DNA of 64,000 nt from an uncultured Eubacteriales bacterium (GCA_900545405.1 UQYT01000007.1:1-64000); one strand, 5' to 3'; numbered from the stretch's first letter, positions 43,361 to 51,590 are shown. Notes: a model not told the origin generated them from the letters alone. Numbers and translations are program-made.

Positions 43361-44193
43361 ATCACCTCCGTGGCGTGCCTCAGGGCGTGGCAGCTTATGC
43401 ACACCGCCGCGGGCAGCATGGCGATGTGCGTCGGCGCGGCCTTTATCCGCACCGCGAGCGCCGTCGTGCGACCGCCGAGGCCCTGGGGGCCGATGCCCGT
43501 GGCGTTTATGGCCTCGAGCAGCTCGCGCTCCATCTTGTCGTAGAGCTCATCCGGGTTGGGCTCGTCCAGGGGGCGGAGCAGCGCCTCCTTCGCAAGGCGG
43601 GGCACGCTGTCAAAGCTGCCGCCTATGCCCACGCCGACTACCACCGGCGGGCAGGGCTTGCCGCCCGCGTGCTTCACCGCGTCGAGCACAAAGGAGCGCA
43701 CGCCCTCCTCGCCGTCGGCGGGGGTGAGCATCTTCACGGCGCACATGTTCTCGCTGCCCGCGCCCTTGGGGGCGACGGTGAGGCGCAGTCTGTCCCCCGG
43801 CACGAGTCGGAGATAGATGGTGGCCGGGGTGTTGTCGCCGGTGTTGCCGCGGCGGAGAGGGTCGCGCACCACGCTCTTGCGGAGATAGCCCTCGGCATAG
43901 CCGCGGCGCACGCCCTCCTGCACGGCCTCCTCAAAGCCGGAGGCGTGCGCGTCCTCGCCCAGCTCGGCAAAGACGGTGACGAGGCCCGTGTCCTGGCAGA
44001 TGGGCAGCTCGGTCTCGCGCGCGGCGTCGAGATTCGCGCAGAGCTCGCCTAGGATGCCGGAGGCGACGGGCCAGGGCTCGGTCTCGGCGGCGGCGCGGAG
44101 CGCGGCCTCGGCGTCCGCGGGCAGGCGGCGGTTCGCCTCCAGGCAGAGGCGGCGGACGCAGTCGGTTATAGCGGCGGCGGTGATCTCCCTCAT
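43357..44193 (-). CDS. Class I fumarate hydratase, alpha (N-terminal) subunit
   Basis: The [4Fe-4S] cluster ligands are visible as Cys66 (PICQDTG), Cys151 (GSENMC) and Cys268 (CISCHALR). The block GNTGDNTPA binds substrate. With the beta protein it forms an oxygen-sensitive fumarase. The gene overlaps malic enzyme upstream and the beta gene downstream by about four bases each, so the three proteins are made together. An operon maeB-like-fumA-fumB would link pyruvate, malate and fumarate. Tartrate dehydratase is a possible alternative. Confidence 0.9.
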   Translation of the reverse strand: MREITAAAITDCVRRLCLEANRRLPADAEAALRAAAETEPWPVASGILGELCANLDAARETELPICQDTGLVTVFAELGEDAHASGFEEAVQEGVRRGYAEGYLRKSVVRDPLRRGNTGDNTPATIYLRLVPGDRLRLTVAPKGAGSENMCAVKMLTPADGEEGVRSFVLDAVKHAGGKPCPPVVVGVGIGGSFDSVPRLAKEALLRPLDEPNPDELYDKMERELLEAINATGIGPQGLGGRTTALAVRIKAAPTHIAMLPAAVCISCHALRHATEVI

Positions 44194-45359
44194 ATCCGGG
44201 CCACCCCGCTCTCGACCGCGGCCCGCGCCACGGCCTCGGCTATGGCGGGGGCGACGCGCGCGTCAAAGGCGTCGGGGATGATGTGCTCGGGCGAGAGCTC
44301 GTCGCCGACGAGGCCGGCGAGCGCGTTCACGGCCGCGGCCTTCATCGCGCTGTTGATGTCCCGCGCGCGGACGGAGAGCGCGCCGCGGAACACGCCCGGG
44401 AAGGCGAGAACGTTGTTTATCTGGTTCGGGCAGTCGCTCCGGCCCGTGCCGGCGACGCGCGCGCCCGCCGCGAGGGCGTCGGCGTAGGCTATCTCCGGGG
44501 TCGGGTTCGCCATGGCGAAGACGACGGGGTCCGGGGCCATGGAGCGCACCATGTCCTGCGTCACCAGGTTGCCGGAGGAGACGCCGATGAACACGTCCGC
44601 CCCGCGCAGCGCGTCGGAGAGCGAACCGGAGACGCGCCTGGGGTTCGTGTGCTCCGCAAGCCATAGCTTGTGCCCGGCGAGGCCCTCGCGCCCGGCGAAT
44701 ATCGCGCCGCGCCTGTCGCAGACGACGACGTCGCGCGCGCCGAGGGTCAGCAGCATCTTGGTTATCGCCGTGCCCGCCGCGCCGGGGCCGTTGAGGACGA
44801 TGCGGCAGTCGGCGAGGACGCGGCCCGCGACCTTCAGCGCGTTGGTGAGCGCGGCGGAGACGACGATGGCCGTGCCGTGCTGGTCGTCGTGAAAGACGGG
44901 GATGTCCAGCTCGCGCTCGAGCACCTCCTCTATCTCAAAGCACTTGGGCGCGGAGATGTCCTCGAGGTTTATGCCGCCGAAGCTGGGCGCGACGGCGCGG
45001 ACGGCGGCGATTATCTCCGCGCTCTCGTGCACGTCGAGGCAGAGGGGCACGGCGTCCACACCGCCGAACTCCTTGAAGAGCAGGGCCTTGCCCTCCATGA
45101 CGGGCATGGCGGCCAGCGGACCGATGTTCCCGAGCCCGAGCACGGCGGAGCCGTCCGAGACGACGGCGACGAAGTTCCCGCGCGCGGTGAGCTCCCAGAC
45201 GGCGGCCGGGTCGCGCGCGATCTCGCGGCAGGGCTCCGCCACGCCGGGGGTGTAGGCCGTGGAGAGCGCGTCGCGGTCGCGGACGGCGACCTTCGGCGCT
45301 ATCTCGATCTTGCCTCTGTGCTCGCGGTGCATCCGCAGGGCGGCCTCGTTGTAATCCAT
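44190..45359 (-). CDS. NAD(P)-dependent malic enzyme
   Basis: The enzyme decarboxylates malate to pyruvate with reduction of NAD(P)+. Motifs: AYTPGVAEPCREI (malate/tyrosine site), DGSAVLGLGNIG, GKALLFKEFGGVDA with its catalytic Lys, DDQHGTA, and the nucleotide-binding NGPGAAGTAITK. At 389 residues it is the short bacterial form without a phosphotransacetylase tail. ATG 45359 lies nine bases after AAGGAG; a TTG 24 bases upstream is less likely. First gene of the operon, behind a promoter and a leader hairpin. Confidence 0.94.
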   Translation of the reverse strand: MDYNEAALRMHREHRGKIEIAPKVAVRDRDALSTAYTPGVAEPCREIARDPAAVWELTARGNFVAVVSDGSAVLGLGNIGPLAAMPVMEGKALLFKEFGGVDAVPLCLDVHESAEIIAAVRAVAPSFGGINLEDISAPKCFEIEEVLERELDIPVFHDDQHGTAIVVSAALTNALKVAGRVLADCRIVLNGPGAAGTAITKMLLTLGARDVVVCDRRGAIFAGREGLAGHKLWLAEHTNPRRVSGSLSDALRGADVFIGVSSGNLVTQDMVRSMAPDPVVFAMANPTPEIAYADALAAGARVAGTGRSDCPNQINNVLAFPGVFRGALSVRARDINSAMKAAAVNALAGLVGDELSPEHIIPDAFDARVAPAIAEAVARAAVESGVARI

Positions 45360-45392
45360 CGTCACCAGCTCCTTAAACTGCAAAAAATCTTT

Positions 45393-45417
45393 CCCGGGGA
45401 CCGCTGCGGCCCCCGGG
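45393..45417 (-). promoter_or_regulatory. Terminator-like hairpin in the malic enzyme leader
   Basis: CCCGGGG-CCG pairs with CGG-CCCCGGG; on the minus strand it is followed by AAAGA and six T. It lies between the promoter at 45424-45451 and the start codon, so it may attenuate the operon. Confidence 0.6.
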
Positions 45418-45423
45418 AGTTCA

Positions 45424-45451
45424 TTATATAATATTCCCGCGCCGATGCAAA
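45424..45451 (-). promoter_or_regulatory. Promoter of the malic enzyme-fumarase operon
   Basis: TTGCAT (45446-45451), 16 bases, TATAAT (45424-45429) on the minus strand, between the asnS terminator and the leader hairpin. Confidence 0.65.
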
Positions 45452-45470
45452 GAGTTTTTGCCGCGCAAAA

Positions 45471-45497
45471 AAGGGGGCCCCGAGGGGGTCCCCTTTG
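45471..45497 (-). terminator. Intrinsic terminator after asnS
   Basis: AAAGGGG/CCCCTTT with an inner GC pairing; on the minus strand it ends in a run of six T. It starts seven bases after the asnS stop. Confidence 0.85.
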
Positions 45498-45503
45498 AGC
45501 ATT

Positions 45504-46898
45504 TTAGAAGTCCGCGGAGCCGAGCGTCCTCGGGTGCGGGAGCACGTCGCGGATGTTCGGGACGCCGGTGAGGTACATGATGAGCCTCTCGAAGCCGAGG
45601 CCGTAGCCCGCGTGGCGGCAGGTGCCGTAGCGGCGCAGGTCGAGGTACCACCAGTAGTCGGCCGGGTCGAGGCCCAGCTCGGCCATCCTGGCCTCGAGCA
45701 CGTCCAGCCTCTCCTCGCGCTGGCTGCCGCCGACGATCTCGCCGATGCCGGGCACCAGGCAGTCCGCCGCGGCGACGGTCTTGCCGCCGTCGTCCAGGCG
45801 CATGTAGAAAGCCTTGATCTCCTTCGGGTAGTTGGTGACGAAGATGGGCTTTTTGAACACCTGCTCGGTGAGATAGCGCTCGTGCTCGGTCTGGAGGTCG
45901 CAGCCCCAGTAGACCTTGAAGTCGAACTTGTCGTTGTTCTGCTTGAGAATCTCCACGGCGTCGGTGTAGGTCACGCGGCCGAAGTCGGAGCTCGCGACGT
46001 GGTTGAGCCGCTCGAGCAGGCCCTTGTCGACGAAGCTGTTGAAAAACTCCATCTCCTGCGGGCAGCGCTGCATGACGCGGTTGATGACGTATTTTATCAT
46101 CGCCTCGGCGTTGTCCATGTAGTCGTTCAGGTCGGCGAAGGCCATCTCGGGCTCTATCATCCAGAACTCGGCGGCGTGGCGCTGGGTGTTCGACTTCTCG
46201 GCGCGGAAGGTGGGGCCGAAGGTGTACACATCGCCGAAGGCCATGGCGAAGTTCTCGGCGTTGAGCTGGCCGGAGACGGTCAGGCTGACATGCTTGCCGA
46301 AGAAGTCCTGGCTCCAGTCGACGGCGCCGTCCTCGGTGCGGGGCAGGTTCGCCACGTCGAGGGTGGTGACGCCGAACATCTCGCCCGCGCCCTCGCAGTC
46401 GGAGCCGGTGAGTATGGGCGTGTGGACATAGACAAAGCCGCGGTCCTGGAAGAACTCGTGTATCGCCGCCGCCGCGACGCTGCGGACGCGGAACACGGCG
46501 GAGAACAGGTTGGTCCTGGGCCTCAGGTGCTGGATGGTGCGCAGGAATTCCACGCTGTGGCGCTTTTTCTGCAGCGGGTAGTCCGGCGTGGAGACGCCCT
46601 CCACCGCGATCTCCGCGGCCTTGAGCTCAAAGGGCTGCTTGGCCTCGGGCGTGAGCACGAGCTTGCCCTTCACAATAAGAGCCGCGCCGACGTTCTGGTG
46701 CGCGATCTCGTCGTAATTGGACAGATTCCCCCTGTCGAGCACGACCTGCAGGCTCTTGTGGCAGGAGCCGTCGTTAAGCTCGACGAAGCCGAAATTCTTC
46801 ATGTCCCTGATTGTCCTGACCCAGCCGCAGACCGTTATCTCACGGTCGGCGAACGCGGCTGCGTCGGCATAAATTCCCGAGATCCTCTGCCGCTCCAT
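45504..46898 (-). CDS. asnS: Asparagine--tRNA ligase
   Basis: A class II synthetase of 464 residues. The OB-fold anticodon domain fills about residues 10-105 (ITVCGWVRTIRDMKNFGFVE), followed by the catalytic domain with motif 2 (GPTFRAEKSNTQRHAAEFW) and motif 3 (GFERLIMYLTGVPNIRDV). I start at ATG 46898, behind AGGGGAC; an upstream extension in the same frame crosses the promoter. The gene shares overlapping promoters with cysK. No T-box leader is visible: the 5' leader is about 60 bases. Confidence 0.95.
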   Translation of the reverse strand: MERQRISGIYADAAAFADREITVCGWVRTIRDMKNFGFVELNDGSCHKSLQVVLDRGNLSNYDEIAHQNVGAALIVKGKLVLTPEAKQPFELKAAEIAVEGVSTPDYPLQKKRHSVEFLRTIQHLRPRTNLFSAVFRVRSVAAAAIHEFFQDRGFVYVHTPILTGSDCEGAGEMFGVTTLDVANLPRTEDGAVDWSQDFFGKHVSLTVSGQLNAENFAMAFGDVYTFGPTFRAEKSNTQRHAAEFWMIEPEMAFADLNDYMDNAEAMIKYVINRVMQRCPQEMEFFNSFVDKGLLERLNHVASSDFGRVTYTDAVEILKQNNDKFDFKVYWGCDLQTEHERYLTEQVFKKPIFVTNYPKEIKAFYMRLDDGGKTVAAADCLVPGIGEIVGGSQREERLDVLEARMAELGLDPADYWWYLDLRRYGTCRHAGYGLGFERLIMYLTGVPNIRDVLPHPRTLGSADF

Positions 46899-46943
46899 AT
46901 GGCGCGTCCCCTTTCGTTTTCCGTTTCTGCGGCCCATTAAGCC

Positions 46944-46972
46944 TTGCTTTGGCCGCTTCTCTGTATTATACT
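46944..46972 (+). promoter_or_regulatory. cysK promoter, overlapping the asnS promoter
   Basis: TTGCTT (46944-46949), 17 bases, TATACT (46967-46972). Its -10 shares four bases with the -10 of the opposing asnS promoter. Confidence 0.75.
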
Positions 46973-46993
46973 CATAGTCAAACGAATTTTCAA
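46965..46993 (-). promoter_or_regulatory. asnS promoter, overlapping the cysK promoter
   Basis: On the minus strand TTGAAA (46988-46993), 17 bases, TATAAT (46965-46970). RNA polymerase should not be able to occupy both this and the cysK promoter at once. Confidence 0.8.
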
Positions 46994-47018
46994 CACAATT
47001 TACATTTGGAGGCGGCAC

Positions 47019-47927
47019 ATGGCTAAAATATACTCAGACATAACCGAGCTCATAGGCGGCACCCCGCTCGTCCGGCTCTCCCGCTTCGCCCCCGGCATGA
47101 GCGTCCTCGCCAAGCTGGAGCGGCAGAACCCCGCCGGCAGCGCGAAGGACCGCGTGGCGCTCTCCATGCTCCGCACCGCGGAGGCGGAGGGCAGGCTCAA
47201 AAAGGGCGGCGTCGTAATCGAGCCGACCAGCGGAAACACGGGCATCGGCCTCGCGGCCCTGGCCGCGGCGCTGGGCTACAAGGCCGTCATCGTCATGCCG
47301 GACAGCATGAGCCCCGAGCGCATAAAGCTCATCGCGGCCTACGGCGCCGAGGTCGTGCTCACGCCGGGCGCCGAGGGCATGGCCGGAGCCGTGGCCCGCG
47401 CCGACGAGATCTGCGCCGCGAACCCCGGCAGCATAGTCGCGGGCCAGTTCTCGAACCCCGCAAACCCCCGCGCGCACTACGAGACCACCGGCCCCGAGAT
47501 CTGGCGCGACACTGACGGCGACGTCGCCGCCTTCGTCGCGGGCGTCGGCACCGGCGGCACCATAAGCGGCGTGGGGCGCTATCTCAAGGAGCAGGACCCC
47601 GCCATACGCATCGTGGCCATGGAGCCCGCGTCCTCCCCCCTGCTCACCGAGGGCCACGCCGGCCCTCACGCCATCCAGGGCATAGGCGCGAACTTTGTCC
47701 CCGAGGCGCTGGACACTACGGTCTACGACGAGGTCGTGACCGTCACCGACGAGGCGGCGCTCGCCGCCATGCACGAGCTCGCGGAAAAGGAGGGCCTCCT
47801 CTGCGGCGTCTCCTCCGGCGCGGCGGCGTACGCGGCGCGGGAGCTGGCGAAGCGGCCGGAGTTCGCCGGCAGGAACGTCGTCTGCCTCCTGCCCGACACC
47901 GGCGAGCGGTATCTGAGCATAATGTGA
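47019..47927 (+). CDS. cysK: Cysteine synthase
   Basis: The enzyme makes cysteine from O-acetylserine and sulfide using PLP. The Schiff-base lysine is Lys43 in NPAGSAKDRVA; the substrate loop TSGNTG and the phosphate loop GTGGTISGVG follow in the expected order. The length (302 aa) is normal. ATG 47019 lies six bases after GGAGG. The lipid kinase gene begins ten bases after its stop, so the two are probably co-transcribed. No serine acetyltransferase is nearby. Confidence 0.95.
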   Translation: MAKIYSDITELIGGTPLVRLSRFAPGMSVLAKLERQNPAGSAKDRVALSMLRTAEAEGRLKKGGVVIEPTSGNTGIGLAALAAALGYKAVIVMPDSMSPERIKLIAAYGAEVVLTPGAEGMAGAVARADEICAANPGSIVAGQFSNPANPRAHYETTGPEIWRDTDGDVAAFVAGVGTGGTISGVGRYLKEQDPAIRIVAMEPASSPLLTEGHAGPHAIQGIGANFVPEALDTTVYDEVVTVTDEAALAAMHELAEKEGLLCGVSSGAAAYAARELAKRPEFAGRNVVCLLPDTGERYLSIM

Positions 47928-47936
47928 GGGCTTGAC

Positions 47937-48827
47937 ATGAAGAAACTCTTTTTCATCATAAACCCTGTGGCCGGCCGGGGCATGTACAAACAGGGCCTGG
48001 GCGAGGCGCTTTACACGCTGTACTCGGCGGGCTATGAGCCGACGCTGCGCTTCACGTCCCGCGCGGGCGAGGCGGTGGAGCTCGCGCAGCTCTCGGCGGG
48101 CTACGACCTCGTCTGCTGCCTCGGCGGCGACGGCACGCTCTCGGAGGTGACCTCCGGCCTCATGGCGCTCAAGCCCGAGCAGCGCCCGCCGATAGGCTAC
48201 TTCCCCCTCGGCACGGCCAACGACGTCGCCACGACGCTGAAGCTGCCGAAAAACGACCCGGCGGCGGTAGCCCGGCGCATAGCCGAGGGCAGCCCCATGG
48301 CCTGGGACGTGGGCGTCTTCGGCGGCGACAGATACTTCACCTACGTCGCGGCCTTCGGCGCGTTCACGGACGTGAGCTACGAGACGCCGCAGCAGTCGAA
48401 GCAGGCGCTGGGCCACCTCGCCTACCTGCTCGAGGGCATGAACCGCCTGCCCAAGCTGCCGCACTACCGCACCCGCGTGGAGATGGACGGCGAGGTCGTC
48501 GAGGGCGACTACATCTTCGGCGGCGTGACGAACTCGACCTCCGTCGCGGGCCTGGTGAAGCTGGACCCGGACATGGTCGCGCTTGACGATGGCGAATTTG
48601 AGGTCGCGCTGGTGAAATACCCGGCGACGCTGGCGGACCTGAACGCCCTGGTCTCCCAGGCGGTGTCGAAAAACTTCAACGGCGAGATGATGTCGATACG
48701 CAAGGCGCACACGGTGCGCTTCACCTTCGCAGACCCGGTGCCCTTCACGCGCGACGGCGAGCCCGGCGGCGTGCACACGGACGTGAAGATAGAAAACGCC
48801 CACAGCGCCGTGCGCATCATCGTATAA
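47937..48827 (+). CDS. Diacylglycerol kinase-family lipid kinase (DagK/YegS)
   Basis: The catalytic domain shows INPVAGRG near residue 8 and the signature CLGGDGTLSEV near residue 61, with PLGTANDVA soon after. These enzymes phosphorylate diacylglycerol or related lipids at the membrane face. The length (296 aa) is typical. It may recycle diacylglycerol released by lipoteichoic acid or lipoprotein synthesis. Co-transcribed with cysK; a strong terminator follows. Confidence 0.93.
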   Translation: MKKLFFIINPVAGRGMYKQGLGEALYTLYSAGYEPTLRFTSRAGEAVELAQLSAGYDLVCCLGGDGTLSEVTSGLMALKPEQRPPIGYFPLGTANDVATTLKLPKNDPAAVARRIAEGSPMAWDVGVFGGDRYFTYVAAFGAFTDVSYETPQQSKQALGHLAYLLEGMNRLPKLPHYRTRVEMDGEVVEGDYIFGGVTNSTSVAGLVKLDPDMVALDDGEFEVALVKYPATLADLNALVSQAVSKNFNGEMMSIRKAHTVRFTFADPVPFTRDGEPGGVHTDVKIENAHSAVRIIV

Positions 48828-48835
48828 GCATGGTT

Positions 48836-48871
48836 AAACCGCCCGTCTCCGGCAGGAGGCGGGCGGTTTTT
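48836..48871. terminator. Intrinsic terminator after the lipid kinase gene
   Basis: AAACCGCCCG/CGGGCGGTTT with inner CTCC/GGAG and loop GGCA, followed by TTTTT. Confidence 0.92.
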
Positions 48872-49152
48872 GCGCGGCGGGGCCGGGAATAATAAATCCG
48901 CCCCCGCGCCGCGAGGGGGAAAAAGCGGCACGGGGGCGTATATGAACACCTTTATAAGGTGGCGCAGCTGGTCTGCCCCTTCAGGGGGGAGCTTTCCCCC
49001 CTCGGCGGGCAGGTCGCCGTTGATTATAGGGCTTATAAGCTGTATTGCCGGTACGTCAGGTACGTTTCTTTGTGTATCAGCGTATTCAAAATAACAGCCA
49101 CATATGAACTGGCTGTTAAGTGCAAATGAACTTTCTCAGACATTTCTGCATC
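48872..49152. other. Gene-free, hairpin-rich stretch upstream of the rpmG promoter
   Basis: No convincing coding frame is present. Three structures are: a long stem CGCCCCCG-GCCGC/GCGGC-CGGGGGCG at about 48899-48938, CACCTT/AAGGTG at 48947-48961, and AGGGGGGA/TCCCCCCT inside CTGCCC/GGGCAG at about 48974-49012. No tRNA is visible. It may be a decayed repeat or mobile element. Confidence 0.5.
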
Positions 49153-49182
49153 ACGGGCGGGAAAAAAGCCCGGTTTTTGGCA
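49153..49182 (+). terminator. Short hairpin upstream of the rpmG promoter
   Basis: CGGGC/GCCCG with an A-rich loop and a run of five T after GCCCGG. It would shield the promoter from read-through. Confidence 0.6.
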
Positions 49183-49192
49183 GAAAAGAGGC

Positions 49193-49221
49193 TTGACCCA
49201 CGGCTTATAGTGTGCTATACT
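49193..49221 (+). promoter_or_regulatory. Promoter of the rpmG-secE-nusG-rplK-rplA operon
   Basis: TTGACC (49193-49198), 17 bases, TATACT (49216-49221). A leader of about 115 bases follows, with a possible CCGGAC/GTCCGG pairing. Confidence 0.85.
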
Positions 49222-49344
49222 TCTTTTTACCTGTCGGCCGGACGGGTTTATTTTCGCGCGCGCATTTTTTCGCGCTGTCCGGCGCGCTCAGGGAGGCAAC
49301 AGGCCGCGAGAGCGGCCAAGTATTACAAGGAGGTGCCGAATAGA

Positions 49345-49506
49345 ATGGCTGTTGGCGCAAGAGTAAAAGTCATACTCAGGTGCAGCGAGTGCAAGGAGCG
49401 CAACTACTTCACGGTCAAGAACAAGAAGAACACTCCCGACCGTCTCGAGATGAAGAAGTACTGCCCCCGCTGCCGCAAGTACACGGTCCACAACGAGACC
49501 AAGTAA
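49345..49506 (+). CDS. rpmG: 50S ribosomal protein L33
   Basis: The 53-residue protein has two cysteine pairs, CSEC and CPRC, so it is the zinc-binding form. It begins MAVGARVKVILRCSECKER and ends VHNETK. ATG 49345 follows AAGGAGG with an 11-base spacing. The frame is open upstream, but that part runs through the leader. First gene before secE and nusG, the usual order in Clostridia. Confidence 0.95.
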   Translation: MAVGARVKVILRCSECKERNYFTVKNKKNTPDRLEMKKYCPRCRKYTVHNETK

Positions 49507-49529
49507 GGCGTTTCGAAAGGAGCAAGCAA

Positions 49530-49799
49530 ATGGCTGAAGAGAACAAAAGCACCGCCCCGGTGAAAGTCTCCACGAACGCCGTCAAGAAGAACGAGGGAAA
49601 GCTCCCCTTCGGCAAGCGCGTTGCCAAGTGGTTCCGCGAGATGCGCAGCGAAATGCGCAAGGTCATCTGGCCCACGCCGAAGCAGACCCTCAACAACACC
49701 GGCGTTGCTCTGGGCATGATGGTCGTGTCCGCGCTGGTGCTCTGGGGCTTTGACACCCTCGCCAAGCTGGGCGTTCAGACGCTCATCGATCTGGTGTAA
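49530..49799 (+). CDS. secE: Preprotein translocase subunit SecE
   Basis: The 89-residue protein has a charged N-terminus, the conserved amphipathic helix (WFREMRSEMRKVIWPTPKQT) and one membrane segment near residues 58-80. It is the single-span form typical of Gram-positive bacteria and clamps SecY. SD AAAGGAG. Placed between rpmG and nusG with short gaps, hence co-transcribed. Confidence 0.95.
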   Translation: MAEENKSTAPVKVSTNAVKKNEGKLPFGKRVAKWFREMRSEMRKVIWPTPKQTLNNTGVALGMMVVSALVLWGFDTLAKLGVQTLIDLV

Positions 49800-49804
49800 G
49801 ACGG

Positions 49805-50329
49805 ATGGCGGAAGAAGCAAAGTGGTATGTGGTCCACACATACTCCGGCTATGAGAACGCCGTGGCTGCCGCCGTTATGAAGGCGGCCGAAAACCGCAAA
49901 ATGCAGGACCTCATCCAGGAGGTCAATATTCCGCTCGAGACCGTCACCGAGCACACCGACTCCGGCGACAAGACCTATGAACGCAAGGTCTTCCCCGGCT
50001 ATGTGCTCATCAAGATGATAATGACGGACGAGAGCTGGCACCTCGTGCGCAACGTGCGCGGCGCCACCGGTTTCGTCGGCACGTCCAACAAGGCGATCCC
50101 GCTGACGGACCAGGAGATCTACGACCTTGGCGTGGAGCGGCACGAGATAGTCCTCGGCTACGAGGTCGGCGACACCGTCAAGGTCACGGACGGCCCGCTG
50201 GAGGGCTTCCTCGGCACCGTCGAGGAGCTCGAGCCGGACAAGGACCGCGTGCGCGTCGTAGTCTCCATGTTCGGGCGCGAGACCCCCGTGGACCTCGAAC
50301 TCGATCAGGTCGAGCCCGTCAAGGATTGA
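49805..50329 (+). CDS. nusG: Transcription termination/antitermination protein NusG
   Basis: NusG binds RNA polymerase and links it to ribosomes or Rho. The NGN domain spans about residues 1-115 (AKWYVVHTYSGYENAVAA; FPGYVLIKM) and the KOW domain follows (VGDTVKVTDGPLEGFLGTV). At 174 residues it is standard. The start is five bases after the secE stop with a poor SD, so translation is probably coupled. Confidence 0.97.
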   Translation: MAEEAKWYVVHTYSGYENAVAAAVMKAAENRKMQDLIQEVNIPLETVTEHTDSGDKTYERKVFPGYVLIKMIMTDESWHLVRNVRGATGFVGTSNKAIPLTDQEIYDLGVERHEIVLGYEVGDTVKVTDGPLEGFLGTVEELEPDKDRVRVVVSMFGRETPVDLELDQVEPVKD

Positions 50330-50371
50330 CGGCCGGCCAACTAAAACGTTATTGAAAGGGTGCTTAGATAA

Positions 50372-50797
50372 ATGGCACAGAAAGTTGTCGGATATATAAG
50401 ATTCCAGGTGCCGGCCGGCAAGGCCACCCCGGCGCCCCCCGTCGGCCCGGCCCTGGGCCAGTACGGCGTCAACATCGGCCAGTTCACCAAGGACTTCAAC
50501 GAGCGTACCAAGGCCGATATGGGCATGATGATCCCCGTCGTCATCACGGTGTACTCTGACAGGAGCTTCACCTTCATCACCAAGACCCCGCCCGCGGCCC
50601 TGCTCATCAAGAAGGCCTGCGGCATCGACAAGGCCTCCGGCGTGCCCCAGCGCGACAAGGTCGCCACCATCAGCAAGGAAGACCTTCGCAAGATCGCCGA
50701 GCAGAAGATGCCCGACCTCAACTGCACCACCGTCGAGGCCGCCATGTCCATGATCGCCGGCACCTGCCGCAGCATGGGCGTTCTCGTCGGCGACTGA
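50372..50797 (+). CDS. rplK: 50S ribosomal protein L11
   Basis: The 141-residue protein matches L11: an N-terminal domain with the proline-rich stretch (GKATPAPPVGPALGQYGVNI), which contacts factors, and a C-terminal rRNA-binding domain ending MGVLVGD. The SD is AAAGGGTG. It precedes rplA as usual; the gap to rplA contains a structured element. Confidence 0.97.
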   Translation: MAQKVVGYIRFQVPAGKATPAPPVGPALGQYGVNIGQFTKDFNERTKADMGMMIPVVITVYSDRSFTFITKTPPAALLIKKACGIDKASGVPQRDKVATISKEDLRKIAEQKMPDLNCTTVEAAMSMIAGTCRSMGVLVGD

Positions 50798-50832
50798 GGC
50801 AGTCTCCAAGCAAGGACCAAGCTGCCCCAAAC

Positions 50833-50878
50833 GTGGGAGGAGTGAGCCCCGTGCGGCTCAACATCTCCGACGAACCAC
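50833..50878 (+). promoter_or_regulatory. Probable L1-binding mRNA structure before rplA
   Basis: Nested pairings are visible: GTGG/CCAC outside, GGAG/CTCC next, GAGCC/GGCTC at the tip, with asymmetric internal loops, ending five bases before the SD of rplA. Ribosomal protein L1 is known to repress its own operon through an mRNA site that mimics its rRNA site; this element is well placed for that. Binding itself is inferred. Confidence 0.6.
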
Positions 50879-50897
50879 ATTTTAGGAGGAAAGCAAA

Positions 50898-51590
50898 TTG
50901 TTCAGAGGTAAGAATTATAAAGAGAGCGCTAAGCTCATAGATAAGCAGACGCTGTACGATGCCAAGGATGCTTTCGACCTCGTCTGCAAGGCCTCCAAGG
51001 CCAAGTTCGATGAGACCGTCGAGCTGCACGTCAAGCTCGGCGTCGACTCCCGTCACGCCGACCAGCAGGTCCGCGGCGCCATCGTGCTGCCCAACGGCAC
51101 CGGCAAGACCCTCCGCGTCCTCGTCTTCTGCAAGCCCGAGCGCGAGGAGGAGGCCAAGGCGGCTGGCGCCGACTACGCCGGCGGCCAGGATCTCGTCCAG
51201 AAGATCCAGTCCGAGAACTGGTTCGATTTCGACACCGTCATCGCCTCCCCGGACATGATGGGCGTCGTCGGCCGTCTCGGCAAGCTGCTCGGCCCCAAGG
51301 GCCTCATGCCCTCCCCCAAGGCCGGCACCGTCACCCCCAACATCACCCAGGCCATCCAGGAAGCCAAGGCCGGTAAGATCGAGTACAGGCTCGACAAGAC
51401 CAACATCATCCACTGCCCCATCGGCAAGGTCAGCTTCGGCCCCGAGAAGCTCGTTGAGAACTACAACGCCCTCATCGGCGCCATCATCAAGGCCAAGCCC
51501 GCCGCCGCCAAGGGCCAGTATATCAAGAGCTGTGTCACCGCCTCGACCATGGGCCCCGGCGTCAAGATCAACGCCAACAAGCAGCTGTAA
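50898..51590 (+). CDS. rplA: 50S ribosomal protein L1
   Basis: The 230-residue protein begins MFRGKNYKESAKLIDKQ with a TTG start nine bases after AGGAGG, and has the L1 core (GVDSRHADQQVRGAIVLPNG; then GPKGLMPSPKAGTV). It forms the mobile stalk near the E site and probably represses its operon. The operon ends here at a terminator; rplJ, rplL and rpoB, which usually follow, are not present before serS. Confidence 0.96.
   Translation: MFRGKNYKESAKLIDKQTLYDAKDAFDLVCKASKAKFDETVELHVKLGVDSRHADQQVRGAIVLPNGTGKTLRVLVFCKPEREEEAKAAGADYAGGQDLVQKIQSENWFDFDTVIASPDMMGVVGRLGKLLGPKGLMPSPKAGTVTPNITQAIQEAKAGKIEYRLDKTNIIHCPIGKVSFGPEKLVENYNALIGAIIKAKPAAAKGQYIKSCVTASTMGPGVKINANKQL

Noticed and set aside
48945..49094. 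A 50-codon frame starting at the ATG near 48942
   Set aside because: It has no SD, runs through several strong hairpins and gives a Ser/Gly/Pro-rich sequence without domains.
48870..49344. tRNA gene near rpmG-secE, as in some Clostridia
   Set aside because: No GGTTCGAATCC-type T-loop or acceptor stem pairing was found there or elsewhere in the window.
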